Of a DNA stretch of 64,000 nt, positions 53,060 to 61,485 are shown in pieces. How positions within the stretch are numbered: position 1 is the first letter of the stretch; every line of letters starts with the position of its first letter. The translations under genes were made by a program, and so were the position numbers. The stretch is from Algorimicrobium algoritergicola (GTDB lineage: Bacteria > Bacteroidota > Bacteroidia > Flavobacteriales > Flavobacteriaceae). The notes beneath the pieces were generated by a model that worked only from the letters and a program-made list of their open reading frames with translations, searched no databases and was not told the origin of the DNA. The DNA is taken from NCBI RefSeq assembly GCF_008086165.1, contig NZ_VSKL01000001.1:62001-126000 (forward strand), written 5' to 3'.

Positions 53060-53392
53060 TTAATCAATGTCGTCTTCAGCGTCTTCATCTGCTATTTCAA
53101 TTTCTGGATCTTGAACTGCATCAGGATCTGCTCCATCAAACTCTTCATAATCATCTTCATCATAGTTCTCCATAGTTACAGCTAGCTTGGTACTTACTTT
53201 GACTAAGTACTTGGTGTCACTAGTTGTTACTTCAACAGCTTCAATGATTTCGTTTTTTGCATTTCTGAAGGAAACAATTTGATCTTCATCATAACCATCA
53301 GGATATTTTTCAACGAGCAAAGCTAAAATTTCTGGTGTAAGCTTTTTAAAGTCTACAATTACGCGTTTTAAATTATCATTTCTATTTTTCAT
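53060..53392 (-). CDS. Small acidic protein of unknown function
   Basis: 110-aa protein. A mixed alpha/beta N-terminal 75 residues (VIVDFKKLTPEILALLVEKYPDGYDEDQI) is followed by a C-terminal tail made almost only of Asp and Glu (about 77-110). This resembles RNA-polymerase- or nucleic-acid-mimicking acidic proteins found in Bacteroidetes, but I cannot name it. It lies 41 nt after the GNAT-nitrilase gene and 11 nt before the 76-aa gene. Confidence 0.72.
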   Translation of the reverse strand: MKNRNDNLKRVIVDFKKLTPEILALLVEKYPDGYDEDQIVSFRNAKNEIIEAVEVTTSDTKYLVKVSTKLAVTMENYDEDDYEEFDGADPDAVQDPEIEIADEDAEDDID

Positions 53393-53433
53393 TACTTGGG
53401 CAAATATTTATACTTTTAAAAAAAATAAAGTTA

Positions 53434-54969
53434 CTATTTATTGTGATTAATTCTGACAACATCATAAAAATCTTTTCGTCTGTCTTTCAAATTTTTAACA
53501 GCTCCATGAGAATGTAATTCGCGTAACAGGCTCAAATCAACGTCAGCTACAAGAATCATTTCGGTATTTGGTGTTGCTTCAGCCTTGATTCCATTACTTG
53601 GAAAAGAAAAATCGCAAGGTGTAAATACAGCCGACTGCGCATACTGGATATCCATATTATTAACGTTTGGTAAATTACCAACACTCCCTGCAATTGCAAC
53701 ATAGCATTCGTTTTCAATGGCTCTGGCTTGCGAACATAAACGCACGCGTGAGTAACCATTTTGTGTGTCAGTTAAAAACGGAACGAATAAAATATCCATA
53801 CCTTCGTCTGCCAATAAACGTGATAATTCTGGAAATTCCGAATCATAACATATTAAAATACCTATTTTTCCTGAATCCGTTTCAAAAGTCTGCAATTTAT
53901 TTCCACGCTGCATTCCCCATACTTTAGCTTCATCTGGTGTTACATGAATTTTCTCATACCGTTCTGCACTTCCATCACGACGACACAAATAACCTACATT
54001 ATATAATTTATCATCTACCAATTCAGGCATACTACCAGAAATAATATTGATATTGTATGAAATGGATAATTGTTTCAACTTATTTACAATAACCTCTGTG
54101 TATTTCGCTAACTCCCTAATGGCATCTGGTTCATGCATATGGTTAAACTCGGCCATTAATGGTGCATTGAAAAACTCTGGAAAAACAGCAAAATCTGAAC
54201 GATAAGCGGACACACTATCAATAAAGTATTCCACTTGTTGCATCAGTTCGTCTAAACCCGTATATGTTCGCATTTGCCATTGAATAAGACCTAAACGCAC
54301 AATTGTTTTTACTGTACTCGCTTTTTTATTCGGTTTGGTATAGTAAATATTATCCCATTCCATTAAAACAGCATACTCGTTGGATGCCGTATCACCTTCC
54401 AAATACCCTTTTAAAATACGAACTGGATGAAAATCATTAGAAATTTGAAAATTTAAAACCGGGTCATGAATTTCCTTACGCTTTACTTTTTCAAAATATT
54501 CTTTAGGTGTTAAATCTTTATGGTGATGGTAATTTGGCATACGACCACCAAAAACAATACCTTTTAAATTTAAGTTTTCACACACTTCTTTACGATAATC
54601 ATAAAGTCGTCTACCTAAACGCAATCCACGATATTTTGGTTTTATAAATACGTCAATTCCGTATAATACATCACCCTTTTCATCATGATTTTTAAAAGAT
54701 TCTCCTGCTATAATATCTTCGTAGGTATGCTCATCATCAATGGTGTCATAATCCACAATTATGGATAAGGCGCAACCAGCAATGTCTCCATCAATTTTTA
54801 TTACGACTTGACCTTCTGGAAATTTTCTAGTTAAATCTTCTATGTGATGTTTTTTCCAATACGAATTTAAAACGCCTCCATAAGCCTCCAAGGTTGCCGA
54901 TTTTAATTCCTCATAATCGTCAACTGTAAGGTACTTTAATTCAATGTTTTCAATTTTTTGCGTTTTCAT
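53434..54969 (-). CDS. Fused GNAT acetyltransferase and nitrilase-superfamily amidohydrolase
   Basis: 511-aa two-domain protein. Residues about 1-205 form a GNAT N-acetyltransferase (acetyl-CoA loop YRGLRLGRRLYDYRKEV). Residues about 215-505 form a carbon-nitrogen hydrolase with the Glu-Lys-Cys triad: Glu in FAVFPEFFNAP, Lys in YEKIHVTPDE and Cys in GILICYDSEFPE. The fused form is found in many bacteria; its substrate is not established. It starts 2 nt after the deoxyhypusine-synthase homologue, so acetylation or deamidation of a polyamine-related amine is plausible (inference). Confidence 0.9.
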   Translation of the reverse strand: MKTQKIENIELKYLTVDDYEELKSATLEAYGGVLNSYWKKHHIEDLTRKFPEGQVVIKIDGDIAGCALSIIVDYDTIDDEHTYEDIIAGESFKNHDEKGDVLYGIDVFIKPKYRGLRLGRRLYDYRKEVCENLNLKGIVFGGRMPNYHHHKDLTPKEYFEKVKRKEIHDPVLNFQISNDFHPVRILKGYLEGDTASNEYAVLMEWDNIYYTKPNKKASTVKTIVRLGLIQWQMRTYTGLDELMQQVEYFIDSVSAYRSDFAVFPEFFNAPLMAEFNHMHEPDAIRELAKYTEVIVNKLKQLSISYNINIISGSMPELVDDKLYNVGYLCRRDGSAERYEKIHVTPDEAKVWGMQRGNKLQTFETDSGKIGILICYDSEFPELSRLLADEGMDILFVPFLTDTQNGYSRVRLCSQARAIENECYVAIAGSVGNLPNVNNMDIQYAQSAVFTPCDFSFPSNGIKAEATPNTEMILVADVDLSLLRELHSHGAVKNLKDRRKDFYDVVRINHNK

Positions 54970-54971
54970 AT

Positions 54972-55946
54972 TTACATTCCTAGCAGGTAAGCAAAAACTA
55001 ATGGTGCAACAATAGTTGCATCACTTTCAATTATAAATTTTGGTGTGTTAATATCTAATTTTCCCCAAGTAATTTTCTCATTGGGAACAGCTCCTGAATA
55101 CGATCCGTAACTAGTTGTTGAATCACTAATCTGACAGAAATAGCTCCAGAATGGTGTTTCTGGACGTTCCATATCTTGATACAACATTGGCACCACACAG
55201 ATTGGGAAATCACCCGCAATACCACCTCCAATTTGGAAGAAACCGATTCCGTTTTTAGAATTATCTGTATACCAATCCGCTAAAAAGGTCATGTATTCAA
55301 TACCAGACTTCATGGTGCTTGCTTTCAATTCACCTTTCAAAACGTAGCTTGCAAAAATATTACCCATGGTACTATCTTCCCATCCTGGACAGATAATAGG
55401 TAGGTTTTTTTCGGCTGCTGCATACATCCAAGAATCTTTAATATCAATTTCATAATGCTCTTCTAAAACACCTGAAAGTAATAATTTGTACATGTATTCA
55501 TGTGGTAAATAACGCTCACCGCTGGCTTCTGCATCTTTCCAGATTTTCACAATATGCTTTTGAATTCTTCTAAATGCTTCCTCTTCAGGAATACACGTAT
55601 CCGTAACGCGGTTTAAACCTTTTTCTAACAAATCCCATTCATCTTGAGGTGTTAAATCTCGGTAATTAGGCACACGTTTGTAATGTGAGTGCGCTACTAA
55701 ATTCATAATATCTTCCTCCAAGTTTGCACCTGTACAGGAAATAATTTGAACTTTATCTTGACGAATCATTTCGGCAAATATTTTACCTAATTCAGCCGTA
55801 CTCATTGCACCCGCTAAAGACACTAACATTTTAGCGCCATTATTTAATTGATCTTCATACCCTTTTGCAGCATCCACCAAAGCAGCTGCGTTAAAATGTA
55901 AGTAGTACTTTTCTATAAATTTTGATATTTCTCCTTTAGTTGTCAT
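54972..55946 (-). CDS. Deoxyhypusine synthase family protein lacking the catalytic lysine
   Basis: 324-aa Rossmann-type protein. SLAGAMSTAELGK (43-55) and SCTGANLEEDI (70-80) match the NAD-binding part of deoxyhypusine synthase, and SDATIVAPLVFAYLLG its C-terminus. Where the eukaryotic enzyme has GGGxxKHH with its active-site lysine, this protein has GGGIAGDFP (240-248), with Gly at 245. Bacteria have no eIF5A; members with the lysine can make homospermidine. Start at 55946 overlaps the agmatinase gene by 11 nt (55955 possible). Confidence 0.85.
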   Translation of the reverse strand: MTTKGEISKFIEKYYLHFNAAALVDAAKGYEDQLNNGAKMLVSLAGAMSTAELGKIFAEMIRQDKVQIISCTGANLEEDIMNLVAHSHYKRVPNYRDLTPQDEWDLLEKGLNRVTDTCIPEEEAFRRIQKHIVKIWKDAEASGERYLPHEYMYKLLLSGVLEEHYEIDIKDSWMYAAAEKNLPIICPGWEDSTMGNIFASYVLKGELKASTMKSGIEYMTFLADWYTDNSKNGIGFFQIGGGIAGDFPICVVPMLYQDMERPETPFWSYFCQISDSTTSYGSYSGAVPNEKITWGKLDINTPKFIIESDATIVAPLVFAYLLGM

Positions 55947-56877
55947 CGTCTTCATTAAATTTAGAAAATTTAGTCGTATTTTCTTTTGATTCATTAAAAT
56001 TGTTATCGAAACTGTCGCCAGCAGCATCATCTAGAAACTTGTATGTCAACATTTTGTAGTATAGCTTAGCCGCTAAAAAATCGGAAGAACGTTCGGTTTC
56101 ATTTGGGCATAATTCCACAATATCAAAACCTACCACATTCTTTTCAGCAAAAACTTGACGTAAAAATTCAAGTGTTTCGTACCACAGTAATCCACCTGGT
56201 TCTGGTGTTCCTGTGCTTGGCATGATAGACGGATCAAAAGCATCTAAATCTATTGTAATAAAAACGTTTTCCGTCATCTGATCGATTGCTGAATCCATCC
56301 ATGTATCATCAACAGCCATATCATGAGCAAAATATGTTTTATCAAAATCCATTACGGTTGTTTCAATAACATCCATACTTCGGATACCAACTTGAATTAA
56401 ATTAGCTGTTTGACTTGCTTCATAAAGTGCACACGCATGATTGCATTTGCTACCATGGTACTCTTTACGTAAATCGGCATGCGCATCTAATTGTAATACT
56501 GTAAGGTTATCAAAACACTCATTAAACGCTCTAATCGTCCCAATAGAAATTGAATGCTCACCACCAAAAGCGGTAACAAATTTGTTGCGTTTAATATACT
56601 TTTTTGTCGCTTCGTGAACCGCATCTACCATTTTTTCTGGTGATGAATTTTCAGTAACAGGCTTTGCTAAATATACACCTTGTTTGTATACTTCTGTTCC
56701 TGTTTCAATATCATAAAGCTCCATGTTTTCAGAAGCATTTAAAAAAGCTTCTGGACCTTTATCCGCACCTTTTTGCCACGTACTTGTGCCATCATAAGGA
56801 ACAGATATTAATACGATTTTTGAGCTGTCTAATTTGGAATATTGCTCCTCTATTCCTGCATACGTTTTATTGTCCAT
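55936..56877 (-). CDS. speB: Agmatinase family ureohydrolase
   Basis: 313-aa binuclear manganese enzyme expected to hydrolyse agmatine to putrescine and urea. Metal motifs: FGGEHSISIG, LQLDAHADLR and TIDLDAFDPSIMPSTGTPEPGG. The C-terminal 30 residues are polar and rich in Asn, Asp and Lys, an addition to the usual length. It overlaps arginine decarboxylase upstream by 11 nt and the deoxyhypusine-synthase homologue downstream by 11 nt, so the three are tightly coupled. Confidence 0.88.
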   Translation of the reverse strand: MDNKTYAGIEEQYSKLDSSKIVLISVPYDGTSTWQKGADKGPEAFLNASENMELYDIETGTEVYKQGVYLAKPVTENSSPEKMVDAVHEATKKYIKRNKFVTAFGGEHSISIGTIRAFNECFDNLTVLQLDAHADLRKEYHGSKCNHACALYEASQTANLIQVGIRSMDVIETTVMDFDKTYFAHDMAVDDTWMDSAIDQMTENVFITIDLDAFDPSIMPSTGTPEPGGLLWYETLEFLRQVFAEKNVVGFDIVELCPNETERSSDFLAAKLYYKMLTYKFLDDAAGDSFDNNFNESKENTTKFSKFNEDDDN

Positions 56878-58267
56878 GGTAACCTAAAATTTTAAGTAAG
56901 TCTTCACTTTTTTGTTGTTCAGCAAATAGTTTTGTGGTGATGTTTCCATCAGCATCTTTATTAATTAATATATGTTTTGGTGATGGAATTAAGCAATGCT
57001 GCAATCCACCAAATCCACCAATAGTTTCTTGATAAGCTCCGGTATTAAAAAAGCCAATATACAACGGTTTATCCTTATTATATTTTGGTAAATAAATAGC
57101 ATTCATATGCTGTTCACTGTTATAATAATCATCACTATCGCACGTTAACCCTCCTAATAGTACACGTTCATAACTCTCATACCAACGGTTAATTGGCAAC
57201 ATAATAAACCGCTTATTAATTGCCCAAGTATCTGGTAAGGTCGTGATAAATGATGAATTAATCATATTCCATTTTTCACGATCGTTTTGTTGTTTTTGAT
57301 AAAGCACCTCATAAATAGCACCGCCACTTTCGCCAACTGTAAAACTTCCAAACTCTGTAAAAATATTTGGAACGGCTACATCTTCATTCTCACACGCTAG
57401 GTTTATTTGATTGATAATTTCATCAATCATATACTCGTAGTCAAATTCGAAAGCTAATGAGTTTTTTATTGGAAATCCACCACCAATATTCAAACTATCC
57501 AACGATGGACAAATCTTTTTTAAGCTGGTGTAAACCTTTAAACATTTTGCCAATTCGTTCCAGTAATAGGCGTTATCACGAATTCCTGTATTAATAAAAA
57601 AGTGTAACATTTTAAGTTTAACTTTCTTATTATCTTGAATTTGGTTTTTATAAAATGGCACAATGTTTTTATATCCAATCCCTAAACGAGACGTATAAAA
57701 CTCGAATTTTGGTTCTTCTTCAGAGGCAATACGAATACCAATATTGAATTTTCCTTTTATTTCTTCGGAAAGCAAATCTATTTCTTCATAGTTATCAATA
57801 ATTGGAATACAGTTTTTCTGTCCACTATTGATTAGTCTAGCAATATTAGTTACATATTGCGCACGTTTAAAACCATTACAAATAACATAGGTTTTATCTG
57901 TAATTTTACCCTCAACTTTTAGGTTTTCAACAATATCAATATCAAAAGCAGATGATGTTTCAATATGAATATCATTAGTCAAAGCTTCATCCAAGACGTG
58001 TTTAAAGTGCGAACTTTTTGTGCAGTAGCAATAATTATACTTGCCTTTGTATTTATTATTTTTTATAGCTTTTGCAAACCAACCTTTTGCGCGCTGAATA
58101 TTATTTGATATCTGCGGTAAATAGGTGAATTTTAAAGGGGTTCCATAATCTTCAACCAGTTGCATAAGGTCTACATCGTGGAATTCTAGTGTTTTATCTT
58201 CCAGTTTAAATTCTTCTTGTGGAAAATCAAAGGTTTGACTGATTAGGTCAATATATTTTGTATTCAT
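56867..58267 (-). CDS. speA: Arginine decarboxylase, PLP fold type III
   Basis: 466-aa PLP enzyme of the alanine-racemase/ornithine-decarboxylase barrel fold expected to convert arginine to agmatine. The PLP Lys is in YCYCTKSSHFKHVL, the phosphate-binding glycines in LNIGGGFPIKN, and the C-terminal Cys/Asp region in LGGLTCDSDDYY. The protein is shorter than E. coli SpeA (no large inserts), as is usual in Bacteroidetes. First gene of the polyamine row; substrate assignment rests on the agmatinase next to it. Confidence 0.85.
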   Translation of the reverse strand: MNTKYIDLISQTFDFPQEEFKLEDKTLEFHDVDLMQLVEDYGTPLKFTYLPQISNNIQRAKGWFAKAIKNNKYKGKYNYCYCTKSSHFKHVLDEALTNDIHIETSSAFDIDIVENLKVEGKITDKTYVICNGFKRAQYVTNIARLINSGQKNCIPIIDNYEEIDLLSEEIKGKFNIGIRIASEEEPKFEFYTSRLGIGYKNIVPFYKNQIQDNKKVKLKMLHFFINTGIRDNAYYWNELAKCLKVYTSLKKICPSLDSLNIGGGFPIKNSLAFEFDYEYMIDEIINQINLACENEDVAVPNIFTEFGSFTVGESGGAIYEVLYQKQQNDREKWNMINSSFITTLPDTWAINKRFIMLPINRWYESYERVLLGGLTCDSDDYYNSEQHMNAIYLPKYNKDKPLYIGFFNTGAYQETIGGFGGLQHCLIPSPKHILINKDADGNITTKLFAEQQKSEDLLKILGYHGQ

Positions 58268-58603
58268 TAATTTTGATGTTTAAAATTTAAAGGTATGAAC
58301 TGATTTTTTTTTCAGCGATAATATAACATTAAATTATAAAATAATCAAACTTGAATTTGGGAATGGGTCGTAGGAATAAAGCCAAATAAATGTTGGCTTG
58401 ATAGAATGTAAGAAACGGAAGTTAGCTCTAAAATTCGGTTACTTAATCTGTAAGCGGCTTTTGAAAATGACTTCCTGAAAGTCAAAAGCCCGAAAATAAA
58501 AACAGTTTTCAATTTGTTCAGCTAAATGCGGTACAAATGAAATATATTTTTTTGAATTTCGAGCTTTTTTTTTATCTTTTTTTAATCGAATTAAAATACT
58601 GTT
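58268..58603. other. 336-nt gene-free region upstream of speA
   Basis: Lies downstream of the pseudouridine synthase and upstream of arginine decarboxylase. It holds one good hairpin at 58456-58490 (outer pair GGCTTT/AAAGCC, inner pair TGACTT/AAGTCA) without a T-run, and a T-rich stretch at 58546-58585 that may mark the end of the upstream transcript. No clear TAnnTTTG promoter and no open frame of note. A leader RNA for the polyamine operon is possible but not shown. Confidence 0.4.
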
Positions 58604-59479
58604 TTACAGCATTCTAAGGGTGTTGATTTCTTGTATTGTAAGATGTTTCCAATGGCCTCTTGGAATATCTTTCTTGGTAAGATGCGCAATAGCCACACAA
58701 TCAATCTTAATGATATCGTAATTTAGGTGTTCAAAAATAGTTCGGATAATCGTGTTTCCTGTATTTTTAATTTTTAAACCAATCAGATTCTTACTCTGAC
58801 CTTCAATATAGCTAATCTCTTCTACAGGTGTTAACTTGCCTTCAATTTTTATACCTTCTTGAATACTTTTTAAATCTTCGAATTTCAGATTCTTATCTAA
58901 TTCTACTTGGAATAAACGCGGTACACCATGTTTAGAGTTCGTGAATTTTTTCACAATGTCCTCATCATTAGTAAACAATAATAAACCCGTTGAATTTCTT
59001 CCTAAACGTCCAATAGGTTTTATACGAGAATCCGTAGCGTTTGCTACTAAATCCATGACTGTTCTACCTTTACCTTCACTAGTTGTGGTAGCAAAACCTT
59101 TTGGCTTATTTAATAAAACGTAGGCTTTTTTTTCTGGATTTATACGTCTGCCATCATAACGAACATCGTCTTCCAATTTAACTTTATAACCCATTTCAAT
59201 AACAGGCTTCCCGTTAACGGTTACCAATCCAATAGCAATATGCTCATCGGCTTCACGACGTGAACAAATTCCTGAATTAGCAATGTATTTATTTAATCGG
59301 ATTTCTCCTGAATCGTTATTTTTATTAGGTGTTGCCTTCGGTTTTATTGGCGCATTTCCTCTTGCAAAACTTTTGCTTTTTTCGTTATTAGAACCACGTC
59401 CCGAAACTTTATCTTTTCCGTCTTGCTGTCCTCTTCCTGCGGATTTTCCTTTTCCGCTACTTCCTTGCTGTCTGCTCAT
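58604..59479 (-). CDS. RsuA/RluB-type pseudouridine synthase
   Basis: 291 aa. A low-complexity Gly/Ser/Lys-rich N-terminal 55 residues (RNA-binding tail), an S4 domain (RLNKYIANSGICSRREADEHI, 61-81) and a pseudouridine synthase domain. The family signature normally reads GRLDxxTxGLLL, with catalytic Asp; here it is GRLGRNSTGLLLFTND with Gly at 160. Target is probably 23S or 16S rRNA if active. The Gly may be common in Bacteroidetes homologues, which I cannot check. Confidence 0.85.
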   Translation of the reverse strand: MSRQQGSSGKGKSAGRGQQDGKDKVSGRGSNNEKSKSFARGNAPIKPKATPNKNNDSGEIRLNKYIANSGICSRREADEHIAIGLVTVNGKPVIEMGYKVKLEDDVRYDGRRINPEKKAYVLLNKPKGFATTTSEGKGRTVMDLVANATDSRIKPIGRLGRNSTGLLLFTNDEDIVKKFTNSKHGVPRLFQVELDKNLKFEDLKSIQEGIKIEGKLTPVEEISYIEGQSKNLIGLKIKNTGNTIIRTIFEHLNYDIIKIDCVAIAHLTKKDIPRGHWKHLTIQEINTLRML

Positions 59480-59573
59480 GATTACTAAATTTTAGGCAAA
59501 GGTAATACAATAGTTGACATTTTAATGAATTAACCTTCAGATTCAATTGGCTAAACGTTGAATATATAATCTA

Positions 59574-60479
59574 TTATAATATTCTAGAAAGCACCAAATC
59601 CACATTAATTAGAAGAATACTAAAAACACCAGCAACAATAATGAACTTCAAAATATTGTGAAGTATGAGATAGTGCGTTTTGGTTTTAGAAAGCCATAGC
59701 AATAGAAGAAACACAATGAGCAACAAAACACATGTATAGAAAAACAGATACATATGGCCAATTTCAAATTTATACAGCACCAAATAGCTGGGAATAAGTG
59801 TTAGCAATGTTAATACTGTCAGCATAATTTTTGATGCTTTTTCGCCGTAAACAACTGGAATTGTATGATAGTTTTGAACCAAATCACCTTTTATATTTTC
59901 TAAATCTTTTGTCAATTCGCGCATAGAAATTATTAAAAACAAAAACGTAGCATGCACAAAAATGACCGTTTCAAAATTTCGATAATAAATGAAAATGGCA
60001 AAAAATGGTGTAATGGTTAAAATGGCGGATGTTAGATTTCCAATAAATGGCAATTTCTTAAGTTTATGCGAATAAAACCAGATTCCAAAAATATAAAGCG
60101 AAAAGAAAATGACAGCTCTAAAAGACACATAGCTTGCCATAATAACAGCAATAAAATTCAACAGAAAGTAAAAGGAAAGCTTAGTATTCTGGCTTACTAA
60201 TCGGTCAAGTTGCGACTTAATAGGTCTGTTTATTAAATCTTTTTCAGAATCGTAAAAACTATTGATGATATATCCACCTGCAATAGTTGCTGACGATGCA
60301 AGCACGAGCATAAATAAATTTAAGTCGAAAACGACTTCCCGAAGCGGTAAGTCATGAGCTAAAATATAAATAGCCGTTAAATATTGCGCAATGATTATAA
60401 TGAGAATATTATACCCGCGAATAACCGAAAACAGACTAAAAAATTTTAGTAAAATGTGCTTTTGCCTGCGAGAAAACAT
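59574..60479 (-). CDS. UbiA prenyltransferase, DGGGP-synthase-like
   Basis: 301-aa membrane prenyltransferase with about eight to nine helices. The first metal/diphosphate motif is NSFYDSEKDLINRP (NxxxD). The second, in the loop near residue 190, is MRELTKDLENIKGD (DxxxD-like). The family is often labelled geranylgeranylglycerol-phosphate geranylgeranyltransferase in flavobacteria. It starts 12 nt after mevalonate kinase and so draws on the same isoprenoid supply. Actual acceptor (glycerol phosphate or a quinone precursor) is not shown. Confidence 0.83.
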   Translation of the reverse strand: MFSRRQKHILLKFFSLFSVIRGYNILIIIIAQYLTAIYILAHDLPLREVVFDLNLFMLVLASSATIAGGYIINSFYDSEKDLINRPIKSQLDRLVSQNTKLSFYFLLNFIAVIMASYVSFRAVIFFSLYIFGIWFYSHKLKKLPFIGNLTSAILTITPFFAIFIYYRNFETVIFVHATFLFLIISMRELTKDLENIKGDLVQNYHTIPVVYGEKASKIMLTVLTLLTLIPSYLVLYKFEIGHMYLFFYTCVLLLIVFLLLLWLSKTKTHYLILHNILKFIIVAGVFSILLINVDLVLSRIL

Positions 60480-60491
60480 GTTTTGAAAAAT

Positions 60492-61421
60492 TTAGAAGTT
60501 GTAAACGACTTCTAATTTATAATCCGAAAGTGATTTTTTAGCTTGATCAATATCTTCAGTAAAACCTAATATATAACCGCCTCCACCAGAACCACAGAGT
60601 TTTAAGTAATACTCATTGGTTTCAATGCCTTTTTGCCACAGCTCATGAAATTGCAATGGAATCATTGGTTTAAAATGATTCAACACAACTTTTGATAATT
60701 GCTTGGTGTTTTTGAAAAGTGATTTCACATCGCCTTTAAGAAAATCATCCACACAAGCATCTGTATGTTTTATGAATTGATTTTTAAGCATATTTCTAAA
60801 ACCTTCCTGTTTCATATTCTCCATAAAAATACGAACCATTGGCGCAGTTTCACCAACCACACCACTATCTAACAAGAAAACAGCACCTTTACCATCAGCC
60901 GTTTGCGACGGAATTCCAGTAGCTTCAATATTATCTTGAGAGTTGATAAGGATTGGAATACTTAAATAACTATTTAACGGATCTAGACCCGAAGATTTTC
61001 CGTGGAAAAACGATTCCATTTCAGAAAAAATAGTTTTTAATTGAATGAGTTTTTCACGTGTTAAATTTTCTAAAACCGTGATTTTATTTTGTGCATACTG
61101 ATCGTAAAGTGCAGCAACTAAAGCACCACTACTACCAACGCCATAGCCTTGGGGAATGGACGAATCAAAATACATTCCTGCTTCCACATCTGTTTTTAAA
61201 GTTGCTATATCAAAAGTGACTAATTCTGGATTAATCTGCTCTAAATAATCAGCAAAGCGTTTTAAGCTTAAATTAGATTTAATAGAAGATTCTGTAGGGT
61301 TTTCGGCCACCTTTAAAGCACCATTATAAAAATTATATGGTATAGATAAACCTTTGGAATCTTTAATGATTCCATACTCTCCGAAGAGCAATATTTTTGA
61401 GTAAAAAAGGGGTCCTTTCAT
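60492..61421 (-). CDS. Mevalonate kinase family GHMP kinase
   Basis: 309-aa kinase: YSKILLFGEYGIIKDSKGL (motif 1), SIPQGYGVGSSGALVAALYDQY (motif 2, ATP phosphates) and KLCGSGGGGYILGF (motif 3). Also the HGKSSGLDPLNSYL segment with catalytic Asp. It phosphorylates mevalonate or phosphomevalonate. It lies 64 nt after diphosphomevalonate decarboxylase, in file with UbiA. Confidence 0.9.
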   Translation of the reverse strand: MKGPLFYSKILLFGEYGIIKDSKGLSIPYNFYNGALKVAENPTESSIKSNLSLKRFADYLEQINPELVTFDIATLKTDVEAGMYFDSSIPQGYGVGSSGALVAALYDQYAQNKITVLENLTREKLIQLKTIFSEMESFFHGKSSGLDPLNSYLSIPILINSQDNIEATGIPSQTADGKGAVFLLDSGVVGETAPMVRIFMENMKQEGFRNMLKNQFIKHTDACVDDFLKGDVKSLFKNTKQLSKVVLNHFKPMIPLQFHELWQKGIETNEYYLKLCGSGGGGYILGFTEDIDQAKKSLSDYKLEVVYNF

Positions 61422-61424
61422 AAA

Positions 61425-61456
61425 CTAGTATTCAGTTATCAGCATTCAGTATACAG
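61425..61456. repeat. Short CAGT-type repeat
   Basis: The sequence has four CAG/CAGT units spaced by 3-4 nt (attCAGTtatCAGcattCAGTataCAG). It resembles the cluster at 36762-36850 and fills most of the gap between mevalonate kinase and diphosphomevalonate decarboxylase. Confidence 0.55.
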
Positions 61457-61485
61457 AAACCGTATAACAAAGATACGTAATAAAA

